Shown one piece after another: positions 53,601-63,404 of a stretch of 64,000 nt of DNA. The stretch comes from Inia geoffrensis (lineage: Eukaryota; Chordata; Mammalia; Artiodactyla; Iniidae), in the NCBI GenBank assembly GCA_036417435.1, contig CM070911.1, positions 5,952,001 through 6,016,000 of the forward strand, in the 5' to 3' direction. The translations under genes were made by a program, and so were the position numbers. The number at the start of each line of letters is the position of its first letter. Position 1 is the stretch's first letter. Under the pieces are notes generated by a model. It ran no database searches, was not told the origin of the DNA, and saw only the letters and a program-made list of their open reading frames with translations.

Positions 53601-54685
53601 TCGAGAGAGAATCAGAGGACCAGCTAGGTGGGGGGTGGCAGGGCAGGGGGCAACTGGGGCCTGTAGTTTGGGGCACTGGTGTCCTGCTGTGTCCCGAGTA
53701 GGACGGAGAAGCACAGACTTCCCTCTGAGGACGTCTGAGGTCACCCAGCAGGCCAGGGCCTGAGGTCCAAGAGTCACAGGGCTGTTACTCAGCCCGGCCA
53801 CAGTGGCCGCTCACTCTGATAACACACTGTGTCCAGCGAAGCACTGACACAGCCCACAGTTTTCCTGTTTTCCTTCTGTGACAATGAGCTCACTGAGCGC
53901 TCTCATTCATTCGTGCTTGCGGAGCTGCGTTTCTCCCCACCGCTCCCTCACCCACACACACACAGGGCACGAGGACACCAGGGCCCATCAGCCGCCGAGG
54001 GAGGGGCAGGAGACCCTGGAGGCGCAGGGCCTGGCAGCCCCAGTGGGTGCTCGGCCATCGGGAATGGGGGTCACCACTGACCTACCCAAGTCCACGAACA
54101 GGACGAACCCCTCGGAATCACCCCTAAGACCCCCTGACCCGGGTTCTCAAGAGCGGGGGCTCTTGTGGTGGAGGGAATTTCGGAGGAGTTTAAATCTGGG
54201 TCATTGTTTCTCTGGAGAAGCAGCCTGGAGTGCTTTGCTGCGGGGTTCTCTCCATAAAGAGCAGCCTCGCACCCCAACCCCGCAAGACTGACCTGTGCCT
54301 CGCACGCCTCAGCTCGTGTCCCCCACTGTGGGTGGTTAGGGTCACCTACCCGGTGGGGATTCGGGGATGGCAATAACCCGGGCCCTTGGTACCCACCCAC
54401 GAGGAGCAGGGTGAGGCCCGGCGGCCTCAGGCACACACGGGCCTCAGGAGCCCAGGAGGCGAGGGTGGCAGCCAGCGCCCATCCTGCGCACCATGATTTC
54501 ACCTTCCACAGAACTGTCATCCCCCGGAGGTGACACCTGGGGCACGACGGTCATGCCCTTCTTTTTAACGTCTTAGGGATGAGGGTTTTCATTTGATTTG
54601 AGAGAAAGGACTTTTCTCAATTCAATTTTTAAAAGAATTGTACAGAAAGGCCACATAACCACGCGCTGTCTCAGTAATACGCTCT
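53601..54685. other. Single-copy DNA
   Basis: The frames at 53829-54520 on both strands carry no domain. From 54550 the DNA turns AT-rich without a known repeat. Confidence 0.4.
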
Positions 54686-55105
54686 GTGCCTTTAAGACGC
54701 GCCCAATTAATGTACATGCGCCTTACGAGGTTAAGAAGCATTGCCAGTGTGTAACAAAGGTAAGGTAGATAGCAAGTGGGAAGCAGCCGCAGGGCGCAAG
54801 GAGATCAGCTCGGCGCTTTGTGACCGCCTGGAGGGGTGGGAGGGAGGGAGAGATACGGAAACATATGTATATGTATAACTGTTATAAAGCAGAAACTAAC
54901 ACACCATTGTAAAGCAATCATACCCCAGTAAAGATGTTTAAAAAAAAGAAATAAAATAGAATATAAAGTGTGAAAATAATTTAAAAAAAGAAGCATTGCC
55001 TATCACCTCCAGATTTTTTTTAGGTGCCTTTAAGACGTGCCCAGTTAATGAATATGCACCTTACGAGGTTAAAAAGCATTACCTAACACCTCCGGATTTT
55101 TTTAG
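54686..55105. repeat. 82/83-bp tandem duplication, first copy split by an L1
   Basis: Copy A is 54686-54745 plus 55001-55023 and copy B is 55024-55105. Both run 'gtgcctttaagacg', 'gcgcc/gcacc ttacgaggtta', 'a(g/a)aagcatt(g/a)cc', 'cacctcc(a/g)gattttttt(t)aggtgc'. The copies differ at roughly one base in ten. An L1 tail sits only in copy A. Confidence 0.92.
54746..54987 (+). mobile_element. 5'-truncated L1 3'-UTR
   Basis: Starts near 'agtgtgtaacaaaggtaagg' and holds 'cagctcggcgctttgtgacc', 'cattgtaaagcaatcatacc' and 'ccagtaaagatgttt', then an A-rich tail. A 13-bp duplication AAGAAGCATTGCC (54733-54745 and 54988-55000) defines it. It is the same type as the element at 29653-30185. Confidence 0.94.
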
Positions 55106-55489
55106 GTGCGCGAACATCCAGAAATCAGCACAGCTCTCACTTCTACTTGACAAGTCAGTGTAGCAAACTTTAAAATGAAAAATGTGTCAACTTCCAGCTC
55201 CCTGCTGCTGCCTCTGCCCCTGCCCCTGGCTGACTGCCAGTGGCCTCGATGCCACCTGCGTCCGGCTCTCGCTCTGGCAAAAATTGGGAGGTGCCAGGAC
55301 AGCGCATCCGTCCAACCTCAAAGCTGGTGCCTGGGCAGGAGCTATCTGATAAATGCTAACAGAATGAGAGCCTGCCCTGGCCTGGGGGGAGTCGCTCACG
55401 CCCCGTGGCTTCCTGGCCGCCCTGAAGAGAGGTGACAACGCGGGGTGGGGCGGGGGGACCCCCTGGGCCTGGATTTCGTCCCTCCCAAC
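55106..55489. other. Single-copy GC-rich DNA
   Basis: A three-run G-cluster (GGGGTGGGGCGGGGGG) at about 55442-55457. No gene recognised. Confidence 0.4.
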
Positions 55490-55638
55490 ACACCGTGTGC
55501 CTCTCGGCCAACTACGCAACCCTTCTGGCCCTCAGTCTCCTCATGTCTGAATTGAGGGTCATGATAGAAGCCACCATATCAAATTCTTGTGAGGATTAAG
55601 TGAAATAGTACACGTGCCCCAGCCGAGCACAAACCTTA
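55490..55638 (+). mobile_element. MIR SINE
   Basis: Shows 'ctcggccaactacgcaaccc', 'ttctggccctcagtctcctc' and 'tgtgaggattaagtgaaata' with 'gagcacaaaccttagc' at the end. Confidence 0.8.
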
Positions 55639-55639
55639 G

Positions 55640-56140
55640 CTTTGGTTACAACAGAAGGGCATGGTGTTCACCAAATTACTGTTGAGGGGTTGAATTAATT
55701 AATAGAAAATTTAATGGGAAATAACCCCACTTATCATAAAATTCCGGTTTGATTTATTTTACCTTAATGATCATTTTATGGAAATACAAAGGCAGTGGAT
55801 ATGGTCATTCACTGAGTAAAACATAGTAAGTGTCTCTGCACATTATACATTATACTTGATTTAAAATTTATTTTAAAGGGCACCAGACTCTCCTTATTAT
55901 GTATTAATAGTCTTACGGGAGGGATATACTCCCCTATAAGGATTCAGGGAACGAGATTTTTACCCATAAAATCACAGAGTAAATGCCAATGAATAGGCTA
56001 CCGCAGTGGGTTTCATTGATTTCTCAACTAAAGAGTCTCAAAAGTTTATTTTCCAAAAACGTTTCTTTTTAAAAGTTCCTATTCTGGCCGTGCCTGAGTA
56101 TGATTGCCTTTCTCCAAAATAACTTATTCATTGTTCTAGC
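55640..56140. promoter_or_regulatory. AT-rich non-repetitive island, candidate conserved noncoding element
   Basis: Five hundred AT-rich bases between GC-rich flanks, with no repeat recognised and no open frame. Homeodomain-type cores are frequent: AATTAATTAAT at 55693-55703, TTAATGATCATTTTA near 55764-55778, 'tatgtattaatagtcttac' near 55900. The regulatory role is inference. Confidence 0.3.
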
Positions 56141-57299
56141 ACCTGTGGGCGCCCGGGGGCCGCTGTACAGGGCGTGGAATTAGGTCTCCAAGAAAACAGT
56201 TAAAAACACTCACACACTTGGAACAGAGAAGACTCGAGAGTAGTTTTTTAAATTAGATCCTTAGCTTGGAAGCAAGAGTCAAAGGCTTTCTTCCAAGGTG
56301 GCCTTTGTCCCTCCGTGGCCACTGCTCTGCCTTGACACCTGCCACCCCCCATTCCCACTAACTCCCTGTGATTGTTTCCTGGGCCTCCCGTCTCCCATCC
56401 TATCAGCTCATTGTACTCAAGTTTTCCACCACACACAACACGCCCTTCACAAGACCCCGGGGCTCTTTCTAAACCCAGTTAATCCTCCAAGATAGGCAGA
56501 CCCTGCCGGAATGAGGAGTTAACCAGGAATCTCCGAGGCTTCAGGAGCCAAGGTCATGCTTCACTCACTCGAGTGCATGGGGCCCACGGGCTCCATGTCT
56601 GCGGACCCGGCCTCATGAGCATGCGGCTTCCAGGTCTGCTGAGTCGGTGAGAACTCACATCACCTCTGCTCACAGCCCACCAGCCGAAGGGGCCCAGATC
56701 CCTCGGGGGGCTGGGCAGACTCCAAGGGCCCAGGAAGAGGAGGAATCGGGGTCACACCTCTGGATCCCCGGCTTCCGAGCTTCCATCATCTGCCAGGTCC
56801 CCGGTCCTGGCCCTGCCCTCAGGCCACTGTCTCACCCTCTGCAGACCTGGCCTCCACTCTCAGTGCGGGCCAATGCCCCGTGACCCCCAATGCCCCCCCA
56901 ATGCCCTGTGACCACGGCCCGAGCGTGGCCCTGTTTGGGGATCTTCTCTGCACACACCTGTCCCCGGCTGAACTGAAAGCCCATGGGGGCCGGGACAGGG
57001 CCTCCCTCCTCCAGCCCTGATGCTCTCCTCCTAGGCGCCGCCGGCCCATTTGTGCAGCTGAACAGACAAGAGAAGGGTGTCTTGCTGCGGCTGCCTCTGC
57101 CCCGAGCCTCTGCGGAAACACTATGAGGTCAGCTAGAAGGGGAGGTGTGGGGAAGCTTCGTTCTCTGAGCGCGGCGCTAATGGGGTGCTGCCAGGCTGGG
57201 GCGGAGGCAAGAGGCTCCGGGACCCGCCAGCTCCACCCTGGACATGTGCACACTGAGAGCTGTCCCCTCTGTTCCCAGGTCATGAGAAAAAGCGTCACT
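56141..57299. other. GC-rich single-copy DNA
   Basis: A small triple direct repeat of CCAATGCCC lies at about 56870-56912. The minus-strand 159-codon frame at 56819-57298 has no domain. No gene recognised. Confidence 0.4.
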
Positions 57300-57768
57300 T
57301 GGTTTATTAGCTTTCTGTTGCCACAAATAGAAATTACCTAACAAATTACCACAAACTCGGCAGCTTAAAACAACACAAGTTTATTACCTTACACTTCTGG
57401 AGGCTAGAAGTCCAAAATGGGTTTCACTGGGCTAAAGTCAAGGTGTTGGCTGTGTCCTTTCTGGGGGCTCTCGGGGGCAGCCAGCCTCCTTGTCTTCTCC
57501 AGCCTCTGGAGTCCGCGTTCCTTGGCTTATGCCACCTCGACCTTCAAAGCCAGCACTGGCCTGCTGGGTGTTTCCCACACAGCATCACTGGGGCATTGAC
57601 TTCTCCACCTCCCTCTTCCACACTTGGGCCTATTTGGATAATCCAAGATAATCTCCCCACCTCCATCCCCTTGACTTAACCCTATCTGCAAGGTCCCTTT
57701 GCTATTCACAGGTTCTGGGGCTGAGGATGTGCGTATCCTTGGGGGGTGGAGTGCATTATTCTGCCCTC
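57300..57768 (-). mobile_element. MLT1-like solo LTR (inverted)
   Basis: Reads inverted LTR parts: 'gctttctgttgccacaaata', 'ccacaaactcggcagcttaa', 'cttacacttctggaggctag', 'gaagtccaaaatgggtttca', 'acttaaccctatctgcaagg' and 'ggagtgcattattctgccct'. Confidence 0.87.
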
Positions 57769-58884
57769 ACAGGCCAAGGAGGGAGCCTCCCCAGGACACG
57801 CTGTGAGTACGCAGACACCTCCGCTCCAGGCCAGCGTCTGGGAGGCACTAGACAGCCTCTGGGGCCGTACCCGTGTAAGGTCTTTGTAATCAAAGGCGTG
57901 TAGGGCTGGGGAAGGACCGTCCCAGGGACCGATGGTCCCCCTGTGAGCGGGCAGAAGAGAGGGGGTGTGCCGTCTTCCGTAGGAAGTCTCCTCCAAGAGG
58001 CGGCATTTCTCCTGCTTTGGAAAGGGCTGGAAGGGCTGGGGCTGGGGAGTGGCTGTGGCCCCCCAGAAGGGAGAGGAGGCCAGGGGCTCTGAGCAGCTCT
58101 GGCCAAGGGAGTCCTCAGGCAGCGAGGCCATCCTGGGGACCCCCTGGGGGGCTGTGAGCAGGGGTGAGGCCTGCCGTGTGAAGTGCAGAGGTCTGGGGAG
58201 CTTAGGAAGCGCTCCAAGACGCAGGCACCATTGTCTACGGGAGAGTGGGGCAGGCTCCCTCCATAGGCCCCGGAGAGTGGGTGGCCGGGCATCGTGGGGC
58301 AAGCGGCAGAACTGCCCAGCCAGGGGAGCCAGAGGGCTGGACCGCCGCTGTGCCCTGGGCAGGAATCATGGGGCCGGAGGGCGGTGACTGGCAGCCCAGA
58401 GCAAAGGAAGCTCTCTGGGCAGGCACAGGGGGACAGCAACGTCCCGTGCCCCAAGGGAGTGACTTTTTGCCCAAAGCGCAGCTCCTTTGAACACAAAGAC
58501 ATTTTTTGTCCCTTCAGATCTCCAGAAATCACAAACCCTGCAATCTTAGGACTGGGCAGCATCCTAAAATGTCACCTGGGCAGCCACACCTGCCAGAGGA
58601 AGGTAGAGGAAGGTACCGTCAACCCCTCTGCAGAAGCTCTGAGGTCATCTAGAGTCACCGGGCAGGTACTGGTGGTGTAGGGTCCGCAGCCCCGCTCCGG
58701 TGTCTCCCTGCACAAGCACCTGAGACGGGGCAGAGCCAGAGGCGGGATCTGGGCTCCGATTTCCCCTTGCGGCCTCAGGCTCCTCCCCACCGTCCAGCAG
58801 CTTCAGGAGCCTGGGGGAGGCAGTGCTGCCGTGGGGGCTCGGGCTGGGGGGCCTGGGAGCCAACAGGCCTGCCCCCTCATTCCT
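57769..58884. other. GC-rich DNA with overlapping chance ORFs
   Basis: Two same-strand minus frames (57706-58302, 198 codons, and 57756-58562, 268 codons, in different phases) and plus-strand frames (58049-58387, 58294-58680) all overlap. None has a domain, and the minus frames end in the LTR. This is what GC-rich noncoding DNA produces. Confidence 0.45.
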
Positions 58885-59015
58885 GACTCGGCCACCCTTG
58901 CCATCTATGGAGCCTCCATCAACTGCTGAACCTCTCTGAGCCTCAGTTTCCCCCAGAAAAGAGGGGCTCATAGCCCCGGCCCCCCGGAGGAGTGCAGGAT
59001 CCCCTGAGCCCACAT
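58885..59015 (+). mobile_element. MIR SINE
   Basis: Shows 'cctgactcggccacccttgc', 'aactgctgaacctctctgag', 'cctcagtttcccccagaaaa' and 'gaggggctcatagcccc'. Confidence 0.7.
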
Positions 59016-60120
59016 CAAATGCTGGCTCCCCCGCCCCGCCCTTTCTCCAGCTCCTACCAAATTCAAGTCAAGCCAAATTGATCTTCTTAATCAGCCTCAC
59101 TAATTTCCTGCCCTGGCAGTTTCCGAAACTGGAACGGCTTGCTGTTCGGGGCCCCATGGGCTGAGCTTCCTAGGGTGTCCCCACGTGGGCCACATGCCGA
59201 CAGGGCGGGTGAGCAACGGGGTCAGCCCCAAGGACCCTGGGCCAGCCCGGCCCATTGTAGTGGCGCCAACGGTTTAATCGTTAACTCTTTATCCGGTGCA
59301 GTCGGCCTCCCACGCACATTCACGATCTACTCAGCCTCATTTCGCCCAGCGCAGCTCGGCCGCCCACATGACAAGAGGACCAGCGTGCTTGGGTTCTGAG
59401 TCACTCACCAGCACCACACTCAATGCCTTTCCAGGGTTATTTATCGTCAGGAGTCACGTACGCTGTACATGTCAGCATCTCCCGTCCAGCTTCACTTCCT
59501 TAGCCTCCCCTGGGCTGCCCTCTCCGCTCTCTCCTCTCCAGCACTGAGCGCCCTCAGCCAGAGTCAGCCCGTTGTCCTCGGCGCCCGGACCCCTCCCTCC
59601 GCGGATGACCCCTCCACACACGTCCCCCCCAGCCAGGCCACCTTCACAGTCCCTTCCTGCCCCCTTTCTCTTCCGCTTTCAAGCACCCACACGTCCTTAG
59701 GGAACTCTCCATTTTCCTCCTTCTGGGAACACTCCTGGTGTAACAGGGAAAAGCCATCTCTTTCACGTCCATCCATCCCTCAATGACGCGCAAATATCTT
59801 AAACATTCTCATCCCACTCTTACCCTTTTGCCTGCTACCACACCTTCAAAGTTCCCCATCGTGGATGGCACCAAATTCCAATGCTTCCTTCTGGTCTTCA
59901 AGACCTTTTAGCATTTGGCTCCAGCATCTGGGTCCACCCAGTCCCTCCCCAGGGCCAGCCCTCTGGGGTTTGCTGTCTGCCCTTGGTCGCATTGCCCCTC
60001 TTCTTGTCTCCAACCCAGTGAAATTCCACTCCTCTTTCCTTCAAGGCCCTCTTAGCTCCATCTCCTTCTCTAGTACTGGAGAGTGAACCACCTTAGGAGC
60101 CAGATGCAGGCAGCATCAGA
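59016..60120. other. Single-copy DNA
   Basis: C/T-rich, with S/P-rich frames at 59296-59786. No gene or repeat recognised. Confidence 0.4.
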
Positions 60121-60143
60121 GAACCTAATTCAGAATTAGGTTC
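60121..60143. repeat. Perfect palindrome, 11-bp arms, 1-nt centre
   Basis: GAACCTAATTC (60121-60131), a central A, then its exact reverse complement GAATTAGGTTC (60133-60143). Not part of a recognised repeat. It lies just upstream of an inverted LTR. Confidence 0.95.
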
Positions 60144-60174
60144 AAGTACACGGTGGAAGCAAGGTGAGTACTTG

Positions 60175-60630
60175 GTATATTCATTTCCTGTGGCTGCCAT
60201 GACAAATTACTACAAACTGGGTGGCTGAAAACAACAGAAAGTCATTCCCTCTCAGCTCTAAAGGCTAGAAGTCCAAAATCAAGGTGTCAGGCGGGCCAGA
60301 CTCCCTCTGACGGTTCTAGGGCAGAACACTTTCTTGCCTCTCTTAGCTTCTGGTGTTGCCAGCAACCCTTCGTGGTCCTTGGATTGCAGATGTATCACTC
60401 CAGGTCTGCCCTCCGTCTCCACGTGGCGTCTCCCTGTGTCCTCTCTGTGCAATGTGTCCAAATGCCCCTCTTCTTATAAGGGCTCCAGTCATCAGTCTAG
60501 CCCACCCACAGGACCTCATCTTAATTTGATTACATCTGCAGAAACCCCATGTCCAAATAAAGCCACATTCACAGGTAGCAGGGGTTAGGATGTGAACCTT
60601 TCTGGAGGACACAATTCTCCACCCCAATGC
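60175..60630 (-). mobile_element. MLT1-like solo LTR (inverted)
   Basis: Reads inverted LTR parts: 'attcatttcctgtggctgcc', 'attactacaaactgggtggc', 'aaaggctagaagtccaaaat', 'cctcttcttataagggctcc', 'aatttgattacatctgcaga' and 'ggttaggatgtgaaccttt'. Confidence 0.88.
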
Positions 60631-60631
60631 T

Positions 60632-60750
60632 AGTCATATATCTACCTGAGCCTCAGTTTTCTTATCTTCAAGATAACACTCCCTCCCTCAGGGCAGTTGT
60701 GAGGATGTGATGAAATAACGCAGGTGGAAACTGGCCACTTCCTGGCACAG
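60632..60750 (+). mobile_element. MIR SINE 3' part
   Basis: Shows 'cctgagcctcagttttctta', 'gggcagttgtgaggatgtga' and 'gccacttcctggcacag'. The 5' half is missing, perhaps displaced by the LTR. Confidence 0.75.
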
Positions 60751-61104
60751 ATTTCTCAACCCTTCTCTGTCAAGACCCACAAGACATTCTTGCCGGTGCA
60801 GCTTCGGGCCCACCTACTGCTGCTGCTCCTTTCCTCTTTCTTCCTCTCCTGAAAAAATATCAGAGTGAGAGTAACGATACTAGAGTCCAAACCTGGAATC
60901 TGTGCTCCTTTTTTTTTTTTTCTTTTTAATTAAGGAATCCCTGGCAAACTTTGCCACTTTATAACAAAGATCAATTTTGGAAACATCAGTAGTTCTTAAA
61001 ACAATTAAGAACCATCAGTTTAGATACAGCACAGAGTTCCTTCGCAAGCATCTGTCCCCTCACCCTTCCCTGCAGCCCAGGGCAGCTGCAGCTTACTTGA
61101 GAGA
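60751..61104. other. Single-copy DNA with a poly-T run
   Basis: A T-rich tract at 60909-60927. No gene recognised. Confidence 0.4.
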
Positions 61105-61320
61105 TTAGGTCTGTCTGGGGTCTGGCTGTCCAGCCCAGATCCCAACTCACTATTAACCAGCTGCACAACCATGGACAAGTCCTTCCAGCAATCTGAACCT
61201 CCTCCGTTTCTCATCCGTGAAATACTAGCGCCCACCTCATGGGGTTGTTGTGAAGATGGGTGGAATATTCTAGTGACACAGCACGCACCTGGCAGATCCT
61301 GAGAGCTCGGTACCTGTGAG
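61105..61320 (+). mobile_element. MIR SINE, nearly full length
   Basis: Shows 'gcccagatcccaactcacta', 'ttaaccagctgcacaaccat', 'ggacaagtccttccagcaat', 'acctcatggggttgttgtga' and 'gcacctggcagatcctgaga'. Confidence 0.85.
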
Positions 61321-61754
61321 TTGCCGTAGTTTCTGTGCAAACGCTCCTCCTAGGGTAGGAGAGACTCCAGCAGGAATCCAGATATCAAGGCCAGAGGTAT
61401 TCTCTTCCGAGCCTGAGGCCTTTGCTAAATTCAACAAGAAGCTGTTTGCTGAGTCTTATCAGAATCCTCCCTCCCTGGCCCCGTCAGCCACTTCAGTTCC
61501 ACTCCCTACATGTAGAGCTGGAGATCAGGGGCTCCTGCAGGATGAATGACACAGAAGGCCCTGAGGGGCACACAGAGCTGACATCCAGTTAAACAGAGAG
61601 GCTGTTTCCCGGCCAGCCCCCACCTCTCCCAGACCTCTCTCCCCATCTCAGGGGGTGTGTAGAACTATCCCAGCAGTGACCCCAGCCTAGAATTTGTAGT
61701 CAGGCCACTGACGGCAAACATATTTCTAACTCCAGTGAACTGAAACTAATTTGG
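61321..61754. other. Single-copy DNA
   Basis: No gene or repeat recognised. Confidence 0.4.
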
Positions 61755-62392
61755 TTCTAAACTAAACATAGAGTTGGCATGTGATCCAGCAATTTCAGTC
61801 CTAGGCATATATCTGGCCAAAACTATAATTCAAAAAGATACATGCACCTCAGTGTTCACAGCAGCACTACTCATAATAGCCAAGACATGGAAACAACTTA
61901 AATGGAATACTACTCAGCCATAAAAAAAAGAACGCAATAATGCCATTTGCAGCAACATGGATGGACCTAGAGATTATCATGCTAAGTGAAATAAATTAGA
62001 AAGCGAAAGACAAATACCATATGGTATCACTTATATGTGGAATCTAAAATATGGCACAAATGAACCTATCTACAAAACAGAAACAATCACAGACATATAG
62101 AACAGACTTGCGGTTGCCAAGAGGGAGAGGTGGGAGAGGGAAGGAATGGGAGTTTGGGATTAGCAGATGCAAACTGTTATATACAGAATGGATAAACAAC
62201 AAGGTCCTACTGTATAGCACAGGGAACTATATTCAATCTCTTGTGATAAACCATAATGGAAAAGAACATGAAATGTGTGTGTCTGTGTCTGTGTGTGTGT
62301 GTGTGTGTGTAACCAGATCACTTTGCTGTACAGCAGAAACTAACATAGCATTGTAAACCAACTATACTTCAATAAAATAAACTAAAAAAAAG
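61755..62392 (+). mobile_element. 5'-truncated L1 with internal deletion and (GT)n
   Basis: Same L1 type as 15779-16931: 'atgtgatccagcaatttcag', 'tcctaggcatatatctggcc', 'gatggacctagagattatca', 'cttatatgtggaatctaaaa', 'gcggttgccaagagggagag' and 'caactatacttcaataaaat'. Compared with that copy, about 49 bp are missing after 'aaacaacttaaatg'. ORF2 C-terminal coding remains only as broken pieces. No clear target-site duplication was found. Confidence 0.92.
62274..62310. repeat. (GT)n microsatellite inside L1 3' UTR
   Basis: GT repeats with two CT interruptions, at the L1 position that carries (AC)n in the copy at 15779-16931. Confidence 0.93.
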
Positions 62393-62790
62393 AGAATTAT
62401 TTTGTTCTGAAGATGCACCGGGAGGCTTTGAGAATTTGAAGACTCCTAGCTGGTGGAGAATTCTGTGCTCAGGCTGCAGACTGCCTGTCTTCACTGCGAT
62501 CCCTGCAGGCTGTCTCACCTCATCCTCCAGGTTCCGTCCAGGCCCGGAAGTTGGCCTCAAACTGTCTCCCTGGCCCCAGGGCTCCTCTGGCCACAAGCTG
62601 TTTTTAAAGTATGAAAGAGATGAGGCTGTTAAAATCTTTTGCCTTTCTTGTGTTTTCCTCCCTTGCATTCCTCAAACATTCTCCTCTACCCCTGCAGCCC
62701 TGCGTGGCCAGCCTCTCTTATTTCTGTTTCTCTTGTATGAAATTGGAGACTTTTAGAAGAATGGATAAGAATGAAAGGCTGGGAGGAAAG
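62393..62790. other. Single-copy DNA
   Basis: No gene or repeat recognised. The frame at 62436-62756 has no domain. Confidence 0.4.
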
Positions 62791-62805
62791 AGCAGCTAAC
62801 ATCTT

Positions 62806-63017
62806 TTGTGTGTGTGTGTGTGTGTGTGGTACGTGGGCCTCTCACCGCTGCAGCCTCTCCCATTGCGGAGCAAAGGCTCCGGACGCGCAGGCTCAGCGGC
62901 CATGGCTCACGGGCCCAGCCGCTCTGCGACACATGGGATCTTCCCGGACCGGGGCACGAACACGCGTCGCCTGCATCCGCAGGCGGACTCTCAACCACTG
63001 CGCCACCAGGGAAGCCC
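62806..63017 (-). mobile_element. Cetacean CHR-type SINE, copy 5 (inverted)
   Basis: On the plus strand it starts with a (TG)n tract (62807-62828) in place of the poly-T complement of the tail and ends with the inverted head 'ccactgcgccaccagggaag'. The A-box complement CCACTGCGCCA lies near 62996-63006. A 15-bp duplication AGCAGCTAACATCTT (62791-62805) recurs as AGGAGCTAACATCTT (63018-63032). It is the only inverted copy of the five. Confidence 0.95.
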
Positions 63018-63032
63018 AGGAGCTAACATCTT

Positions 63033-63296
63033 AATTAGACGTCAACGCTGGGCCAGTGGGAGATCGTACTGAAGGGCCAGGCATGTTTTCGCAGAAACGC
63101 TGCCGCGTAATTATTTTTCTTTCATTATCATTCATTCCACATCATTCACATTATAAAGTTTCATGCTTCTCCCTAGTCCGCTTTAACAGCGGTGTGCAAT
63201 TTTCACCAAGTGGCCGTGGCTGGGTTTGTTTTGTCATGTTGGTGAGGCAGCTGGTTCGTTTTTTATGTAAAAACTCTTGTTTTTCTTGTTCTATAG
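63033..63296. other. Single-copy DNA, AT-rich, ends in an acceptor-like tract
   Basis: AT-rich and non-repetitive. The last 20 bases are a T-rich run ending CTATAG, a good-looking 3' splice-site context. Confidence 0.35.
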
Positions 63297-63404
63297 CTGG
63301 GGAAGTGAAAGGACAAAATACAAGTAGATTTCTTGACATGAGTGACCCTGGAGCAGATTTAGAGAAAGGTCTCCCTAGGGTGGCACCTGACGGGGGCGGA
63401 CAAG
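63297..63404 (+). other. Candidate internal exon, 108 bp, unknown gene
   Basis: A pyrimidine-rich tract ending CTATAG lies directly upstream, and CAAG|GTGAGG, a good 5' splice site, directly downstream. The segment stays open in the frame that starts 1 nt before it, so it would be a symmetric phase 1-1 exon adding 36 codons. The peptide contains 'GEVKGQNTSRFLDMSDPGAD' and is hydrophilic. I do not recognise it. A noncoding-RNA exon or chance are the alternatives. Confidence 0.25.

Noticed and set aside
55640..56140. Old LINE relic
   Set aside because: No L1 or L2 landmark could be matched, so it was kept as a repeat-free island, with the caveat that a database search could change this.
57706..58562. 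Two long minus-strand frames (198 and 268 codons)
   Set aside because: They occupy different phases over the same DNA, end in an LTR and have no recognisable domain.
62985..63010. CTCF-like site in the SINE head (GCGCCACCAGGGAAGC)
   Set aside because: The core has three mismatches at important positions. Without binding data I would not call it a CTCF site.
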